From Pseudisothecium myosuroides (taxonomy: Eukaryota > Streptophyta > Bryopsida > Hypnales > Lembophyllaceae), in assembly GCA_951799445.1 (NCBI GenBank), contig OX637297.1, positions 9,238,001 through 9,302,000 of the forward strand: 64,000 nucleotides of DNA, in the 5' to 3' direction. The position numbers and the translations under genes are program-made. Of this stretch, positions 23,919 to 34,754 are shown in pieces. Each line of letters opens with the position of its first letter. The first letter of the stretch is position 1. A model generated the notes under the pieces. The model did no database searches and was not told the DNA's origin. It saw only the letters and a program-made list of their open reading frames with translations.

Positions 23919-23989
23919 TTAAGAAGCAACAAACATTAATTTATTTACAATTTAGTATGTATACAACAATTTGGAATGATGTATACAAA

Positions 23990-24527
23990 CATGAGAAGGC
24001 AGAACAAATTTTATTGAAGTGCCCCACAGAATTATACAAAATCACCTTAGAAATTCGATAGAGAGGGTGTCCATTGTGATCACGACTTTTTGTCTTATTG
24101 AAGGCTTGACTTGGAGCTGAACTTGAAATGCACTGGATCTTGAAGTTGAAATAACCTTAGACCTTAAATCCTTAAGAAAAAAGAGAGTGCATTTTGAGAA
24201 GCCATGAATTGGTTAGGGTTATGTAGAATAGGACGTTTACCTCAAATTTTTGGGGTGAACTTCTTTGTAAACTTGGCATGTGAAAAGAGGATTGAAAGAC
24301 TTCAAGTGACTTCCAGTATTTCAAGACCCGCATGATCAGTTATTATAATCTTTGAATCATAAGTGATATTTTTTTTTCTTTTCTGTGATCTCTTATATAT
24401 CTAATTAGAATTGGTACATTAATACATTTACAATAAAGCAAAAAAATATAACCATTTAAAAGGCTGTTTTCTGGGTCAATTTCAAGCAATTCCCCAAAGT
24501 TCATAGAAGGCCTTGTGAATTTAGGGG
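23990..24527. mobile_element. Family-B MITE, copy 3, left end missing
   Basis: Right end GGCCTTGTGAATTTAGGGG followed by TTAA at 24528-24531. The interior includes GCATTTTGAGAAGCCATGAA and GTGATCTCTTATATATC, colinear with copies 2 and 4. No CCCC start is found, so the left boundary is approximate. Confidence 0.55.
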
Positions 24528-24609
24528 TTAAAAGGTTACGCTACATCAGAATTTTGTATGTTTTTACCACTCGCACTCCCGGGGAAGGGAAAAAGAACTT
24601 GCCTTGTAC

Positions 24610-25020
24610 CTGCAGTCGTTCTTGCACCCGAGGTCGCTCCAATCCCGAGGTCGGCCAAGTAGAAGATCTGCGGTCGCCACTTGTACGCGCGGTCGCTCCA
24701 ATCCCGAGGTCGGCCAAGTAGGGGACCCGCGGTCGCCACCTGTACGCGCGGTCGCCCCATCAGAGTACCCGAGTTCTCCACAACAGAGGACGCACGGTCG
24801 CCTCAACAGAGTACCCGAGGTCGCCCCTGGATACGAGGTCGTCCTCTTGGCCACGAGGTTGGTTTCGAAGCCGCAGTCCCCCAAATTTCAAAAATTCCGG
24901 TTAGGACCCGAGGTCGCTTTTGGGTAGACGCGAGGTCATCCTTTAGCCGCAGTCGCCCTTCCGGCGAATTCAGGTTCAGAGATGTGGATCCGCAGTCGCA
25001 GAGGGGGCGACCTCGGGTCT
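24610..25020 (+). promoter_or_regulatory. Class I GC-rich motif array of hAT1
   Basis: Many copies point right: CCGAGGTCG, CGCGGTCGCC, CCGCAGTCGC. A 59-bp stretch around AATCCCGAGGTCGGCCAAGT is present twice in a row (near 24639 and 24698). The last copy (25005-25017) is reversed. The array starts about 80 bases after the MITE B copy 3 end. Confidence 0.65.
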
Positions 25021-25034
25021 AGGGAGTCCGTTAC

Positions 25035-25040
25035 TATAAA
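25035..25040 (+). promoter_or_regulatory. TATA box of hAT1
   Basis: TATAAA lies 15 bases after the array and 224 bases before the ATG at 25264. Confidence 0.55.
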
Positions 25041-25263
25041 CTCATGGGCAACATTAGTCTCTCAACTTACTCCAATGATTAGACTCTGGACTTGAATCTT
25101 TGAAAGAGGCTTCCTGCGGACATTTTGGTTCATTGGAGGGCAATAACCTTGCTTTGAGGGGTTCACAAGACCTCTTTTAGCGGGTGACTTTGTCATTACT
25201 TTCTATACATTATCAGTTCAATCGGTATAGTATTTTTCTTTGAATCCGTAGTGGGTTTCCATT

Positions 25264-28200
25264 ATGGCTAGACGAGGTGTGGGGAGGGGAGCAAATGTAA
25301 ACGACACACGTAGGGCTATGAAGGAGTGGGACCCTTGGCTTGTTCCGTGCACCGAGAACAACGGTTTGGTCCATCCTTGAAAATGCGTTTTTTGTCGCTG
25401 GAGCATAGCATTTGTACGAAAGAGGACATTCACTCATTTTGGACATGGCGGTAATCCCACGTTAGATCATTGTAAGGAAATGCCAAGGTGTGTATGTCAG
25501 AAGTTTGAAAATTGTGGAAGTGTTGTTCCTAAATCCATGAGCTACGAAGAGATGTACAAGGCACCAGTTCCCGATAATGTAGGCAATGCAGTAGCAGAGT
25601 CCCTTGTTCAGCCTCCAGTAGACGTGGAGGCGGAAGTCTCAGCAAACCCTACTGGCATGGACGAAACAACAACTCCTACTCCCGATTTAGTAGATTCTAC
25701 TTCCGCCGTAGTCCAGAGAAGGCCTAATCGGCCTTCCGTTTCACGTCAAAGAAGTATGGATGAGGCGTTACAGGTGGGCCTCAGGCAGAAGTTAGATAAG
25801 ATGTGGGCTTCTTTCTTTTATGAGGCCAATATTGCATTCAATGTTGTGCGACACCCTGCCTTTGTGAATGCAATCAAGGAAACGGCGGCAGCTGGAATTG
25901 TGTACCACCTGCCATCGTACAACGCAGTGCAGACGAAGATGATAGATGTGAAGAAAGTAGCCGTTACAAATGTGGTCTCTGAGCGGACAAAGAACTCTAT
26001 TAGCCAATATGGAGCAACTTTTTGTTCGGATGGTTGGTCTGATACTAATGTGCGTCCATTGATGAACATGATGCTGGTCTGTCCTGCTAGGGATGTCTTT
26101 TTGGGATCGGTGGATAGCACGGGAGATAGAAAGGACATTGCCTACACGACGGAGAAGATGTCGAAATACATAGAGGAGGTTGGCCCTCTCAACATTGTGC
26201 AGCTTTGTACGGACAATGCTGCAGTAATGACAGGGGCCATGCCAAGCTTGGAGTTGAAGTACCCTCATATGTATAAACAAGGGTGTGCAGCACACATCCT
26301 GGATTTACTTTTGGAAGATTGGGGAAAAGATTTGAAGATGAAGGAATTGGTGGCAGATTGTAGGGATATAGTGAAGTAAATAAAAAAATACCAATTTACT
26401 TTGGCTTTGTTTCGGAAGTGGTCACCGAACAAGGCGTTGAGACTTCCAAGTCAAACACGCTTCGCCACCAATTTCTTGATGATAGACCGTTTGGTGGAGT
26501 TACGTCAAGTGTTGAACTTTGTGGTCAGTGATGACACCTACATGGCGTTTGAGTTCAATTTGGAGCAGAGGAAAAACGGGCGGGTACTTCTTGCCCGAGG
26601 AAAAGAGTGTCAGACGAACATAAAAGCGGATGCATTTTGGACTAGGTGCAACAATTTTTTGTACATGGTTGAGCCCGTCCTCCTAGCTCTTTGTCATTTT
26701 GATGGCAAAATTTCGGCAATGCCTCAAGCTTGGTTAATAATGGCGAACTTGAGAACCCACGTGTTTAGTCTCAGACGAGTGCTGTTTGAGCTAGATCCGG
26801 TGGTGGCAGACAGGTACAAGGCTTAGTTTGACGCTCGTTGGAAGTTGATGAGAACGGACTTGCACTTTGCGAGGGCACTACTGAACCCCTTCTTGACAGA
26901 TTTACCTTCCATTCATAACGATGGAGAAGCCAAGCGAGCCCTGAATCGAGTCATACAAAAAATGAGCGCGCCTCTAGGAGTGTCCTTTTATGAGGCAATG
27001 ATGGAGTTGACGCAATTTGAAGAGAAGACCGGTCCATTCGACCCCTTGTTGGAGGCTCCCAATATCAATCAATGTAAATTACTCCCTCATCAGTGGTGGA
27101 ACCGGGTGGGTGGCAATGCTCTTCCGAAGATTGCAAAGAGAATTCTCAGGTTGACGTGCTCAGCATCTTCATGTGAGAGGAATTGGAGCATATATTTGTT
27201 TGTGCACAATAAAGTGCGAAACCGCCTAGCCACATCCAAAGCGGAGACATTGGTATACATTTACGCAAACAACAAACTGGAATGTGAGAAACGTGGACAC
27301 AACCCTGCTCTTTTCTACGAGGACCTCTTTGTAGAGGAGGACGAGGCTCCGGAGCAGGATGAGCCATTGGAATCGGAAGATGAGGAAGAAGTGATTCCCG
27401 ATTTCATGGAAGCAAACGAGAATCATAGGGACAAAGAAGAGCGCCTACGCGGCAATGTCTGGGCTGCAATGATTCCTCCTCATGTGTCTCCTTGTCGACG
27501 ACAACGTTTTTATCCAAACACGTTTGCAGCAGGCAATGATGGGAACAATTCAGCTGAGGAAGAAATCTTACGTTCACCTTCACCGGTCCGGGTTCGTGCG
27601 TGGCATGCGGATCCAATAGAGGATTTACCGCCGTTGAGGGAATTAACTCCCGATCTGGACATCGAAGGCTTACGTAGCCCTATGCCAGCATCAGATTGGC
27701 GGACGAGTTCTCCAGTATCGGCACGGGTGCCTTCGAGCCTAGCAATGAATCTTCGAAGTGGTGCACGTAGAAGTTTGGGAAGTGAACGGCAAGCTCAGGC
27801 ACCTCCTGTCAATGAAGTGGCACATGAGAGAATTCCAATTCCTGCAGTATTGAACGAAGAAAGCTTACGTAGTCCTATGGCAGCATCATCACGGCAGACG
27901 AGATCTCCGATACTAGCACAGGTGCCTTCGAGCCCAGCATTGAATCTTCGGAGCGCTGCACGTAGAAGTTTAGAAAGTGAACGGCAAGGAGAGGCACTTC
28001 CTGTCGATGAAGTGGCACATGAAAGAATTCCAATTCCTGCAATATTAAACAAAGAAGGCTTACGTAGTCCTATGGCAGCATCCTCATCGCAGACAAGATC
28101 TCCGGTACTAGCACGGGTGCCTTTGAGCCTAGCAATGAATCTTCGGAGCGCTGCATGTAGAAGTTTAGGAAGTGAACGGCAAGGAGAGGCACCTCTCGTT

Positions 28201-28923
28201 GATGAAGTGCCACACGAGAGAATTCCAATTCTAGCAGTATTGAACGAAGGAAACCCTCAAACATCTAATGCAAGGGGATATGATTCAGATAATGTTCCAT
28301 TGGATAGAGTCCTGAACATGACGCGTAATGCACCCTCCAATCGTGGACAAGCCACAAACTTGGCTACGGTCAGGAGGTCTATTCCTACCCCTCCAGCAAG
28401 GCTGCCTAGACACCAACGTGCAATACCGAGCGTTGATGAAGACGTTCGTGGCTCAGCTCCCTAGCCCACTCAACCTTCACCTCTATCTGGCCTTGGAGAA
28501 TCATTATGTGCAGTGCATGGACGTAGAAGAGGAACAAAGAAGCGTTTCAGGACCAGGGATGAGAGGGCACAGAGGAATCCTAAACGTGTAAACAAGGTTG
28601 TCCAACAATATAGCATGGGGGCGGGATGTTCCACGCAAATTGTTGGTCAACCAAATAGAGAAGGGCCCAACATTGATGGAACCACCGATGCAAGGAAGCT
28701 CACGAAGCGATTGGTGCCAACGGAAGTCCCGGGTGGTCAAGATATTGAAGTACGGAACCTTAACTCTGAGATTGAACGTGAGATACGAAATGAACCAGTA
28801 ACAAGAGAAGATGACGAGAACGAGAGCTCGGGGGACAATAGGAGCCCCCCAGAGTCGCACGAGGATACGGACCCCGACGCTGATGAAGTACAAAGCGATT
28901 CCACTTACGGACCAAGGAACTAG
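25264..28923 (+). pseudogene. hAT1: hAT-superfamily transposase with BED finger and repetitive tail
   Basis: One 1220-codon frame without frameshift, broken by stops at 25378 (TGA, Trp expected before the BED finger), 26377 (TAA), 26824 (TAG) and 28462 (TAG). Order: BED zinc finger (KCVFC then THFGH and DHC); DUF659 region with FCSDGWSD (first catalytic Asp) and QLCTDNAAV (second catalytic Asp); GCAAHILDLLLEDW; FDARWKLMRTDLHFARALLNP; and the dimerisation domain with LTCSASSCERNWSIY and HNKVRNRL. A polar tail of about 550 residues follows, unusually long for hAT, with three 65-residue repeats. It lies under a class I array. Catalytic residues remain, so decay seems fairly recent. Confidence 0.85.
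27670..28254 (+). repeat. 195-bp in-frame tandem repeat, three copies, in the hAT1 tail
   Basis: Copies start at 27670, 27865 and 28060, exactly 195 bp (65 codons) apart. Each encodes LRSPM near its start, then NLRSAARRSL, SERQGEA and a HERIPIPAVLN end. The period preserves the frame, which suggests expansion while the protein was translated. Confidence 0.9.
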
Positions 28924-28959
28924 ATGTCTAGGCAATATAGTAGACATTAGTGTTTGAAG

Positions 28960-29401
28960 GCTTTAGCTTATCTGTTTTGTAGTAAAGATTTGTAGTTGAA
29001 GTTCCTGAACTTCTAGCATATTTGGAAGTAAAAGCTTCATTTTGAGTAATTAAATAGCTTATTTGTGAGAAGCCTGAAATTGATAGGGGTTATACATGTT
29101 ATCCCATTGAACTTCATATTTTTGAATGTAACCAGTTTCTAGATTTGACATGTGAAAAGCGAATCGGAAGACTTCAAATCAATATAGGAGTTTGAACACC
29201 CTCAGATTCCTACATTATATTTTTTCGATCCATAAGTAATGTTGTTGTGTGTTCTTTTCCTATGTGATCTTTAACAAGTCCCTTCAGAATTTGTACGGTA
29301 ACCATTTCCCCAAAATTCATAGAATTATAAAATTTGTTGACTTTTCTTGTGAATTTGGAGCAAATACGTAAAACTAAAAGAAGGTTTTGGGCATATAGGG
29401 G
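28960..29401. mobile_element. Family-B MITE, copy 4, left end missing
   Basis: Right end GGGCATATAGGGG followed by TTAA at 29402-29405. GAATTTGTACGGTAACC and TTGACATGTGAAAAGCG match the other B copies. The left boundary is not visible. Confidence 0.5.
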
Positions 29402-29439
29402 TTAAGAGGGACCTATATCCGCCCTAAAACCTAAAAAGG

Positions 29440-29800
29440 TAGACCCGAGGTCGCCCTCTTGACTCAAAGTCGCCCTCTTGACCCGAGGTCGCCCACTGAA
29501 CCGGCAGCCGCACTTCAAATTACACGCGGTCGCCCTCAGACCCGCGGTCGCCCACCTAAACCTCAATCCGCGGTCGCACTTGAACCCGAGGTTGCCCAAG
29601 GCGGTGGACCCAAGGTCCCAAGGACCCGAAGTCGCCCAGCGTTCCTTACCCAATGTCGCCCAGAGGCCCCTGTTCCCGAGGTCGCCATCGAACCCGAAGT
29701 TGCCCCTCATCCTGGCCTTGAAGTCGCCCTGGAATTTGGACCCGATGTTGCCTTACCGTGACCTGCACGCGCCCCCACCCGCAGTCGCATACGTGAGTTT
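29440..29800 (+). promoter_or_regulatory. Class I GC-rich motif array before the gene 1 3' fragment
   Basis: Copies such as CCCGAGGTCGCC, CGCGGTCGCC and CCGAAGTCGCC point right. It starts about 40 bases after MITE B copy 4. The only coding sequence downstream is the short fragment at 29998. Confidence 0.6.
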
Positions 29801-29997
29801 CCACGTCAGATTTTGGAACGTGCCACATAGGCGAAATCAAATTACCGAGGGGTAAATTTTTTTACCCTTGTGCGACGAGGTGCAACGCCCATCCGTCAGG
29901 TTGTCCTATATGACACGCGACTTCAGACGTCCAACACGACACCTAAACCCAAAAAAATGTCAGACAAGACAACCTTGCCCCTTAAGAGCTGGTGTGG

Positions 29998-30273
29998 ATG
30001 TCGAAATTGGAATGGAGAGAATATTTTAAAAACGATGCAATAGACTTCTTGCTTGACACGCATAGCCTAGGGACTCGTCAAGCTCTTCAACAAATGCAAG
30101 GATCACAGTTCATGAGGACCATATTGGAGGAGGATGGGCCAGCCCAACGAATCCGGTCTAGAGATCGGCAACTTTATTTGGGCTCGGACAAAGACCACGT
30201 TGTAGAAGCGGGGATGCACAACAATGAAGCAAGCCCAAGTGGCACAACTAGCAGCCCCATGATCATTGGCTAA
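29998..30273 (+). pseudogene. Short 3'-end fragment related to family gene 1
   Basis: A 91-residue frame whose first 35 residues align with the end of gene 1: AIDFLLDTHSLGTRQALQQM here against ALDYLLEKHSPQTQKTLQAL there, followed by TILEEDGPA against SILNADGPA. The N-terminal family domain is absent, although a class I array lies about 200 bases upstream. This layout fits an internally deleted derivative of a gene 1-type unit. A possible start at 29957 (ATG in another frame) would need a frameshift, so the start is uncertain. Confidence 0.6.
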
Positions 30274-30279
30274 GTTCAC

Positions 30280-31200
30280 TTCTATGTTCTCTACTCAATA
30301 GTAAACACCAAAGAGAATCAAATAGAAGAAACTAACACTTTACAAGCTTCTAGAATTTTGGCTTCATTGTAATTAACTATAGACACTGACGTATGGATAT
30401 TCATATAGTGAACACCTGATGCAGTTTTCCAATATTGTATTGTTTGATGGATATGAAATACATATACACTTTTTTTTCCCAATATGTGCAAGTGTACTTT
30501 TTGGAATTATTCATTTCATTGATATTTATACAAACTACAAGTCCAAGATAGTCTAACAATTTATTGTCATCTCTCATTTCTCATTTGTTGTTCATTCATC
30601 CAAAAAAGACAAAGTCCTTAGGCAAGTAATTGAACATCACGTGTGAGGTCAATGTATCTTATATTCCTAATTCCCATTGGATTGGATTGAAAAATGATTC
30701 ATTGATTTTGTTTAAATTAAATTATGCATTGCATATCATGAAACATTTTTACTTTGTTTCTGGGAATATGAGAATTTTTATCATTTTTGTGAAAAAATAT
30801 GTAGAAGAAATAATTGAAATTGACCCCAAAATTCCTCATTTGTTAAAGACTAAGGTTTTCACTATTAGTGGAAGTAAGAATGGAAAATGCTTAGAAAATG
30901 TGTGGGGTGGATTAATAAGTTTCTAACACCCAAAAAAACCACAATTAAGATGTGGAATCCTATTTTGCACTTGCATAAAAATACAAAAAGTACCCTTCCA
31001 TTTTAGTTGAGCATACAATCTTCATATTTTTTATTAAGAGAAAAATTTTGTATGTATTTTCCTTATTTTTTTTGGGGGGGGGGAATCAAATTATGGAAAA
31101 TGAAAGTATTTTTCAAAACAAAATTAAGTGGACATAGAATTACCTCAATTGTTATGTATACTAGAATTATGGATCATTTAAGCACAAATGCAATGTACCA
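30280..31200. other. AT-rich stretch, no gene seen
   Basis: No domain recognised. A run of nine G lies at about 31075-31083. Confidence 0.4.
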
Positions 31201-31204
31201 TACT

Positions 31205-31680
31205 AAATCTTAATCCTTTTTTTCTACTTCTTCAATTAAATGATGAAGTAGAAATGCGGAAGCAAATATGTACCCCAAAAGAAAAAAATATACATATGAG
31301 AGAATTTCCCCCCTACAAAATATTAGGATGCGTATCCTTTTTCTACTTCCTCAATTAAATGAGGAACTAGAAATGTAGAAGCAAACATGTACCCGAAAGG
31401 AAAAAAATATATGTATAAAAGAATTTCCCCCCTACAAAATATTAGGATGCGTATCCTTTTTTCTATTTCCTCAATTAAATGAAGAAGTAGAAAAAAAGAA
31501 GCAAATATGTACCCAAAAGGAAAAAAATATACATATGAGTGAATTCTTCCCCTACAAAATATTAGGATGTGTATCCTCTTTTTCTACTTCATCAATTAAA
31601 TGAGGAAATTCCTTATGCGGAAGCAAACATATATTTGAATGGAGAAAAATATATTTTTGAATTTATTTCCTTCCTCCCAA
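31205..31680. repeat. 120-bp tandem repeat, block 1, four copies
   Basis: CAATTAAATGA recurs at 31233, 31352, 31472 and 31593, period 119-121 bp. Each unit also has ACAAAATATTAGGATG and AAGCAAATATGTACC. Confidence 0.85.
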
Positions 31681-31802
31681 TTTTTTTGCATCTCTAACCT
31701 CAACAACAAGTAGCTTGGCAAATGCTTGTGAGGAAGTAACATATGGTATTGTAAATTAGCGAAGCTATTTTTTGAGTTCAAATGTAACCAAAATTGGAGT
31801 AA

Positions 31803-31917
31803 TTGAACTTGCCAAAGGGCCTAATTAGTAATCTGAATTGAAGTGCAAGCAGGAGCTACCAGCCACAAAATGTACTCTTCCTTAAATGGGGAGGAAGAAT
31901 TCAACGCCAAAGTCAAC
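31803..31917. repeat. 115-bp direct repeat, first copy (second at 32937-33045)
   Basis: AAGGGCCTAATTAGTAATCTG and GAATTGAAGTGCAAG occur in both copies, each followed at once by a class II GC array. The duplicated block therefore spans at least the repeat plus the array. Confidence 0.75.
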
Positions 31918-31929
31918 TTAATTGTCACC

Positions 31930-32170
31930 AAAGTTCCGCTCTTTCTGCCGCGTCTGTGCCCCATAGTCCACGCCCAGTTGTCACAAAATTTTGAATTCGG
32001 ACGTCCATGCCTCCAAGTCCGCGCCTGAACATCCATCCGTGCTCAAGCGTCCGCGCCTGACCATGCATCCATGCCCAAGAGTCCGTGCTCGGACACTTCG
32101 GAAGTCTCCTCAAATGATGGGAGTGAACTTTTGCCCTTGTGTCCGTGCCCCAGAGTCCTGCCTCCAGAAT
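31930..32170 (+). promoter_or_regulatory. Class II GC-rich motif array, no gene attached
   Basis: Copies of GTCCGCGCCTGA, GTCCGTGCTCGGACA and CATGCCTCCAAGTCC recur. The core differs from class I (GTCCGCGCC). No gene follows: a telomere-like tract and the 120-bp repeats come next. Confidence 0.55.
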
Positions 32171-32284
32171 CTAGAATTGCACGGAGGTGCTTAGATAAAC
32201 ATTGAATTCTTGAAAATACCAAACTGCTATACCCTAAAACCTAAACCCTATACCCTAAATATTGAAGAAAATCAATGAAAATGA

Positions 32285-32660
32285 AGTACCTTGAAGCGTA
32301 CAAAATGTAAATCCTCTCTTTTCTCAATTCCTCAATTAAATGAGAAGGTCCTTAGGCAGAAACAAACATTTATTCTAAAAGCCAAAAATATATATATGAG
32401 TGAATTTCCCTCCTAAAACATTGAGATGTGATTCCCTTCTTTTTCTATTTCCTCAATTAAATGAGAAGGTCCTTAGGCGGAAACAAACATTTATTCCAAA
32501 GGCCAAAAATATATATATGAGTGAATTCCCCTCTAAAAAAACATTGAGATGTGATTCCCTTCTTTTTCTACTTCCTCAATTAAATGAGAAGGTCCTTAGG
32601 CAGAAGCAAACATATATTTATTTTGAAGGCCAAATATATATATGAAGGAATTCCCCCCTT
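32285..32660. repeat. 120-bp tandem repeat, block 2, three copies
   Basis: CAATTAA recurs at 32333, 32454 and 32577, period 121-123 bp, with AGGTCCTTAGGCGGAAACAA in each. It is related to block 1. Confidence 0.85.
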
Positions 32661-32681
32661 AAAATAAGTGATTCTTGAAAT

Positions 32682-32924
32682 CACTAGAAGAAGCCCGTGT
32701 TTTTTTGGTGTCACTAAAAAGGACCTATGTCCAAGATGACGGATTTTGCTAAACATCCTACGTAACAGCCCGTGGTTTTATGTCAACAATGACATCTACA
32801 GTATGTTGATGTTACTTTAGATGTCATTGCTGACATAAAACCACAGGCTGTTACGTAGGATGTCTAGCAAAATCTGTCAACTTAGACATAGAGAAATTTA
32901 AAAAAACACAGGCTTCTTTTAGTG
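32682..32924. mobile_element. CACTA foldback MITE, copy 1
   Basis: A 243-bp element that is almost one long inverted repeat: CACTAGAAGAAGCCCGTG at the start, CACAGGCTTCTTTTAGTG at the end. Flanked by AAT on both sides (32679-32681, 32925-32927), the 3-bp duplication expected for CACTA. The inner arms share CATCCTACGTAACAGCC and GTGGTTTTATGTCA with their complements. Only about 20 central bases are unpaired. Confidence 0.9.
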
Positions 32925-33084
32925 AATTGAAGTAGGTGAACTTGTTGAAGGGCCTAATTAGTGATCTGAATTGAAGTGCAAGAAAGAGCTACCAGTAAAG
33001 GAAGGTATTCTCCCATAAATGGGGTGGAAGAATCCAAAGCCAAAGTCCATTCGAATGGCACGGGAAGTCTTCTATTTTTGTAGC

Positions 33085-33180
33085 GTCTGCACCTACACGT
33101 CCGCGCTCAGACACTCCCGAAAACCAGAAGTAGTTTTGGGCTCAATTTCAACTTCCGGCGTCCGCGCTCGGACATGAAAT
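33085..33180 (+). promoter_or_regulatory. Class II GC-rich motif array, short
   Basis: GTCCGCGCTCAGACA and GTCCGCGCTCGGACATG are seen after the second copy of the 115-bp repeat. No gene follows. Confidence 0.45.
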
Positions 33181-33289
33181 TCTTGAAAATATGAATATAC
33201 TAAATTATACTCCTTAACACTAAACATTACAACACCACACCATGGACCCTAGACTATAAATCAAATATAGAAGAACAAAGTGTCCCCTT

Positions 33290-33960
33290 ATAAAATATAA
33301 ATCCCCTCTTTTCTATTAAATGAGCAAGTCTTTATGAGGAATTAAACATCTACTTGAATGGAAAATAATATATGACCAAGTAGTTATAACTTATAAAGAA
33401 GGAATCATTTTGTCCTATGGAAAAAAAAATAGGAATGAAGGGCCCCCCCCCTAGAAAATGTGATTCCCTTGTTTTGTACTTCATCAAATAAATGAGCAAG
33501 TTGTTATGAGGATTGAGGAAGTAAACATTTAGTCCAATGGAAAAAAATAGATATGAAAGAAGGGCATTCTATAAAAAATGGAAATCCCTTATTTTCTACA
33601 TCGTTAATGAAACAATTGAAATATTAAAAGAGAACACCCTTCAAAAGAAGTACCTTTTTCTTCTAAAGAAAAGTAATAAGTAAGAATGAAGTTCCCCCTA
33701 GAAAATGTAAGTCCCTGCTTTTTTAATTGAACAATTAAAATATTAAATGAGGAAGCCCTTAAGAGGAAGTAGCCCTTTACTCCATAGGAAAAAGGGAAAT
33801 GTAAATAAAAAAGGCCCCTATAAAATATAAATCTCGCTTTCTTTGTACTTCATCATTTCAAAGAGGAAGTTCTCATGAAAAAGGAAGCATGTACTACAAC
33901 AGAAAATCCTAAATCAAAATGAAGGGCCGTTCTATAAAATGTTCAAGTACCTCTTAAAGG
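33290..33960. repeat. Decayed copies of the 120-bp repeat
   Basis: Phrases such as TATTAAATGAGCAAGTC, AAATAAATGAGCAAGTTG and AAATGTGATTCCCTTG recur at irregular distance with many changes. From 33960 to 34754 I see nothing recognisable. Confidence 0.5.
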
Positions 33961-34754
33961 CCCTCTAAATCCCCTAAGTCTTATATCAACACTATATTGG
34001 ATGGAAAGCTTTATGAGGAAATAACCTTTTGGTCATCCCAAATTATATAAATATCCAAAGTGCTTTCATTGTTAATTTGCCATGTCCCAGTGGCTAATGC
34101 TTGTGAGTAAATAGGATATGACCCTTAAGTCTAAAGAAAAATACAAAATATATTAAGTGCCTCCTTTCTAAATTACTTGTATTGAATGTAGGAATTAAAT
34201 TAGCAAATGCTTGAGAGAAATAACAAAATAATACAGAGTTGCAAAAGACAAAAAATTAAAATCCTTTCAATTTTTGGATCAATTTTTTCTACAAGTTAGA
34301 GTGAAGATCCCTAAAATATATTTTAAATTTATTAATTACTTACCTGGAAATCCAAAATCTAAAAATACTTTGGTGAACTTCAAAATTCTCTATTTGAATT
34401 CTTGGATGTGTATAAAAGGAAAAAAATGCATTCATAGACCATCACACCCTAGTCCAAGAACACAAGGTCACGTATAAAATTTTGATCCTCCACACGCCAC
34501 GTGCATAAAGCCATAAAGGGATATGGCATTTCAGATTCAAATTGCCTCCAAAGAAGAGTAAAGGCACAATGTTCATACATGCATACTAGATACATGACCG
34601 AAGATTTGGTCATCAATGCTTCCAAGTCCTTTCATGTAATATACACTATAACCTAAAGCCCATACGCCCCTATATGTATCTCAGTATCTCACTAGTTTCC
34701 TAAGCCCTAAGGTCCTATCCACGAGATTGGCCTATCATTTAACAGATGCCATGC

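Noticed and set aside
25264..28923. Reassigned stop codons or RNA editing as explanation for the in-frame stops
   Set aside because: All three stop codons are involved, some replace Trp (G-to-A, not repairable by U-to-C editing), and catalytic or metal-binding residues are lost by the same type of change in hAT2 and gene 1.
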